Assembly (NCBI GenBank): GCA_019659055.1
Contig: JAIFWV010000001.1
Coordinates: 70,123-117,223, forward strand
DNA from: Candidatus Doudnabacteria bacterium
GTDB taxonomy: Bacteria > Patescibacteriota > Doudnabacteria > UBA920 > O2-02-FULL-48-8
Direction of reading: 5' to 3'
DNA: 47,101 nt
Made by a program: the position numbers and the translations under genes. This document shows, one piece after another, positions 46,401 to 47,101 of this stretch. Numbering within the stretch: position 1 is the stretch's first letter; each line of letters begins with the position of its first letter. Below the pieces are notes generated by a model. The model saw only the letters and a list, made by a program, of their open reading frames with translations. It was not told the origin of the DNA and did not search any database.

Positions 46401-47101
46401 TACTTACCAAGATCCGGCAAAAGCTGTTTCAATTCATCGACGGATGCAATATGATTTTGCGAGCCAAGTTCAATATCGCCCTGCGCAGAAGACTCACTAA
46501 ATCCAAAACTGTGTTCTTTGAGATCCTGTAAAGCCTCTGGCGTAAACTTACCATGATCAACTTCCAGATGACTTGCCGAGATGTTGCCATCATTATCAAT
46601 AATATCTACGAAGTGCTTACCATGTTCGAGGTGGTCGGCAATAGTATATCCTGGCGGCAGATTTACCCGGCCACCATCAGGTAAAACATTGGCAGCCAAA
46701 GCGCCGGAATAAGTTTCGTAGGGGCTTTCACCGCGAAGTTTATGCCATGCTCCTTCGATAAGAGATCCATGCTTCTGAGAATCAAAGAATGGAATCCCGT
46801 GCCCGCGGAGCTGGTCGATACCAAACTGGGCCACGGCTCCCCCAGCGATGCCCATAACGCCTCCGAGAATCCCGGCTTTAATTTTCTCCTTCTTTTCGAA
46901 TTCATCGAAGCGTTCGTTCGCGCCGTTTATACCTTTGATAACTTCGAGTCTTTGTTCCTGGATAAGGTTTTCAAGATCCGCATCGGTCATACCGTCCAGT
47001 CCCCGCGCATTTTGCAGTGCCTCTCGCAGTGTATTTAAACCAAACCGCCTGGTTCCCTTTTCGCCGCCGCCTTTACCGGAAACAGAGATCAGATTTTTCC
47101 T
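43418..47101 (-). CDS. very large multidomain protein with internal GT2-like glycosyltransferase domain, 5' end outside the window
   Basis: Frame stays open upstream of the ORF-track start (RKNLISVSGKGGGEKGTRRFGLNTLREALQNARGLDG-MTDADL...); RVAIMIPAYNEAANLERLLDQY ... YMESEDADLLEVDPETVVRLM ... VTGGWNTSFTAEVYAQIGGYSPLKVGEDMYIGEMI. Confidence 0.8.
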   Translation of the reverse strand, partial: RKNLISVSGKGGGEKGTRRFGLNTLREALQNARGLDGMTDADLENLIQEQRLEVIKGINGANERFDEFEKKEKIKAGILGGVMGIAGGAVAQFGIDQLRGHGIPFFDSQKHGSLIEGAWHKLRGESPYETYSGALAANVLPDGGRVNLPPGYTIADHLEHGKHFVDIIDNDGNISASHLEVDHGKFTPEALQDLKEHSFGFSESSAQGDIELGSQNHIASVDELKQLLPDLGKYARVHWHDEAGKVFSKWFGKPIEFEGKQQMQYLERDPGSGMVFMNIKALAHNMAENAKRALSDPDFGKSPDGSIDHKLVDLAKTLISVGDKPEEYAKHFQAVIIPTEEANKLGLSAMSNEALVDGYKLPLPKATWGLFDSEAKLHDGSIPFRFMEERFDGHVLNTTQGHNYEILGGTSIDHKIPVIDVRPPQNPDWITPFPFWPRFALEKTPNGPLPLGRYYGLGRPENYQEVLRNAGIEPQPPEKTRDVSRERERIKHYLDKLPKTYVDELRQLKDSMRPMSDQTRVAIMIPAYNEAANLERLLDQYTKQIESNGKKLDPRIYEIDIIVNRPQGAPADNSVDVIKKFKDEHPEYQINVIDKEFPRESAGVGLARKYLADLILLRSQERKNPTGQLYMESEDADLLEVDPETVVRLMNKYDKNPELDALRGKQDRYPEVMAKNDMFFLNRRMDDFWEVLMRDKKFRPKDVPNNFVWNRVVTGGWNTSFTAEVYAQIGGYSPLKVGEDMYIGEMISVFRGKRKGDNIEPNVKTISTIATRSDSSPRRYLDAMIRGIDPYADFHNESIKFKSIDDFLQQIKPYETLNESNTRQLETLLSGKYRHMIKPLIGEEQGEKFLGRLMHWLGFKKDDWKISPSGAVEIMSIKNVKKALDDYKIKPIYKIKDDRRKARLSSVGQVTARVRTGGAPPGEPMLTTAIGEAKDLIGDYKERKQNAAIEEMRKERAVRRSTSDSVEEPAGNVELTRPAEIVNEGPSAAEIPIDPEREAEANKVRETLKLVERRLKHRIRGMEKYGAPEKQEIEDQLTTIYNEFKKINPSNGSAKREFAGIMQTLGFKKDDWKELAGGKIQVNRIENAKLGTKKERREDKEQTESKLLSVDDLKMVIMEELGKNSNVTVKELNLKQNPASIGIEGRINAQGYDVGFSGEFKSTDNKIVMIRRQIDANILVRAFAQSRVNEIPDLIKKVLEQKYGQKITAVRIGHKGLTVDMEKKAGA

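Overview
This 47.1 kb window is gene-dense, and most genes are on the minus strand. Gene content suggests a CPR/Patescibacteria-like genome; this is inference, since there is no rRNA to confirm it. The standard genetic code works throughout. Main blocks: (i) a complete F-type ATP synthase operon (atpC-D-G-A-H-F-E-B plus an AtpZ/I-like gene); (ii) pepF, HD, NUDIX and DUF3850/ASCH genes; (iii) a division/translation block (parvulin, FtsB/DivIC-like, a 34-aa TM peptide, lepA); (iv) a TrpR/YerC-like regulator with a perfect 26-bp palindromic operator; (v) an envelope cluster (murJ, DUF4012, ftsW, murD, D-aminoacylase, mraY, dacA); (vi) an accessory zone (M23 peptidase, ABC exporter, YdeI-like, tRNA-Gln with a duplicated 3' end, TPR-Arr fusion, N-terminally anchored Hcp-like protein); (vii) dnaX, a GIY-YIG nuclease, GtrA, a large DUF87/TraD-like ATPase and a giant GT2 protein. 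Three tRNAs are present: Thr-CGT, Gly-CCC and Gln-TTG. The most interesting signal is a polar ~64-bp palindromic repeat family. Two full copies fill intergenic gaps of the atp operon. One copy lies in frame inside dnaX and is translated. A fourth copy is split exactly at its centre by a complete GIY-YIG nuclease ORF. This suggests a GIY-YIG-linked mobile palindrome with ORF-less (MITE-like) derivatives. Secondary signals: an imperfect duplication of the lepA 5' end that differs only synonymously and flanks another palindrome; a tRNA-3'-end-mimicking structured element next to an arr gene; a GNRA-hairpin-rich candidate structured RNA; a divergent beta-carbonic-anhydrase-like protein; and an Hcp-fold protein with no T6SS genes.
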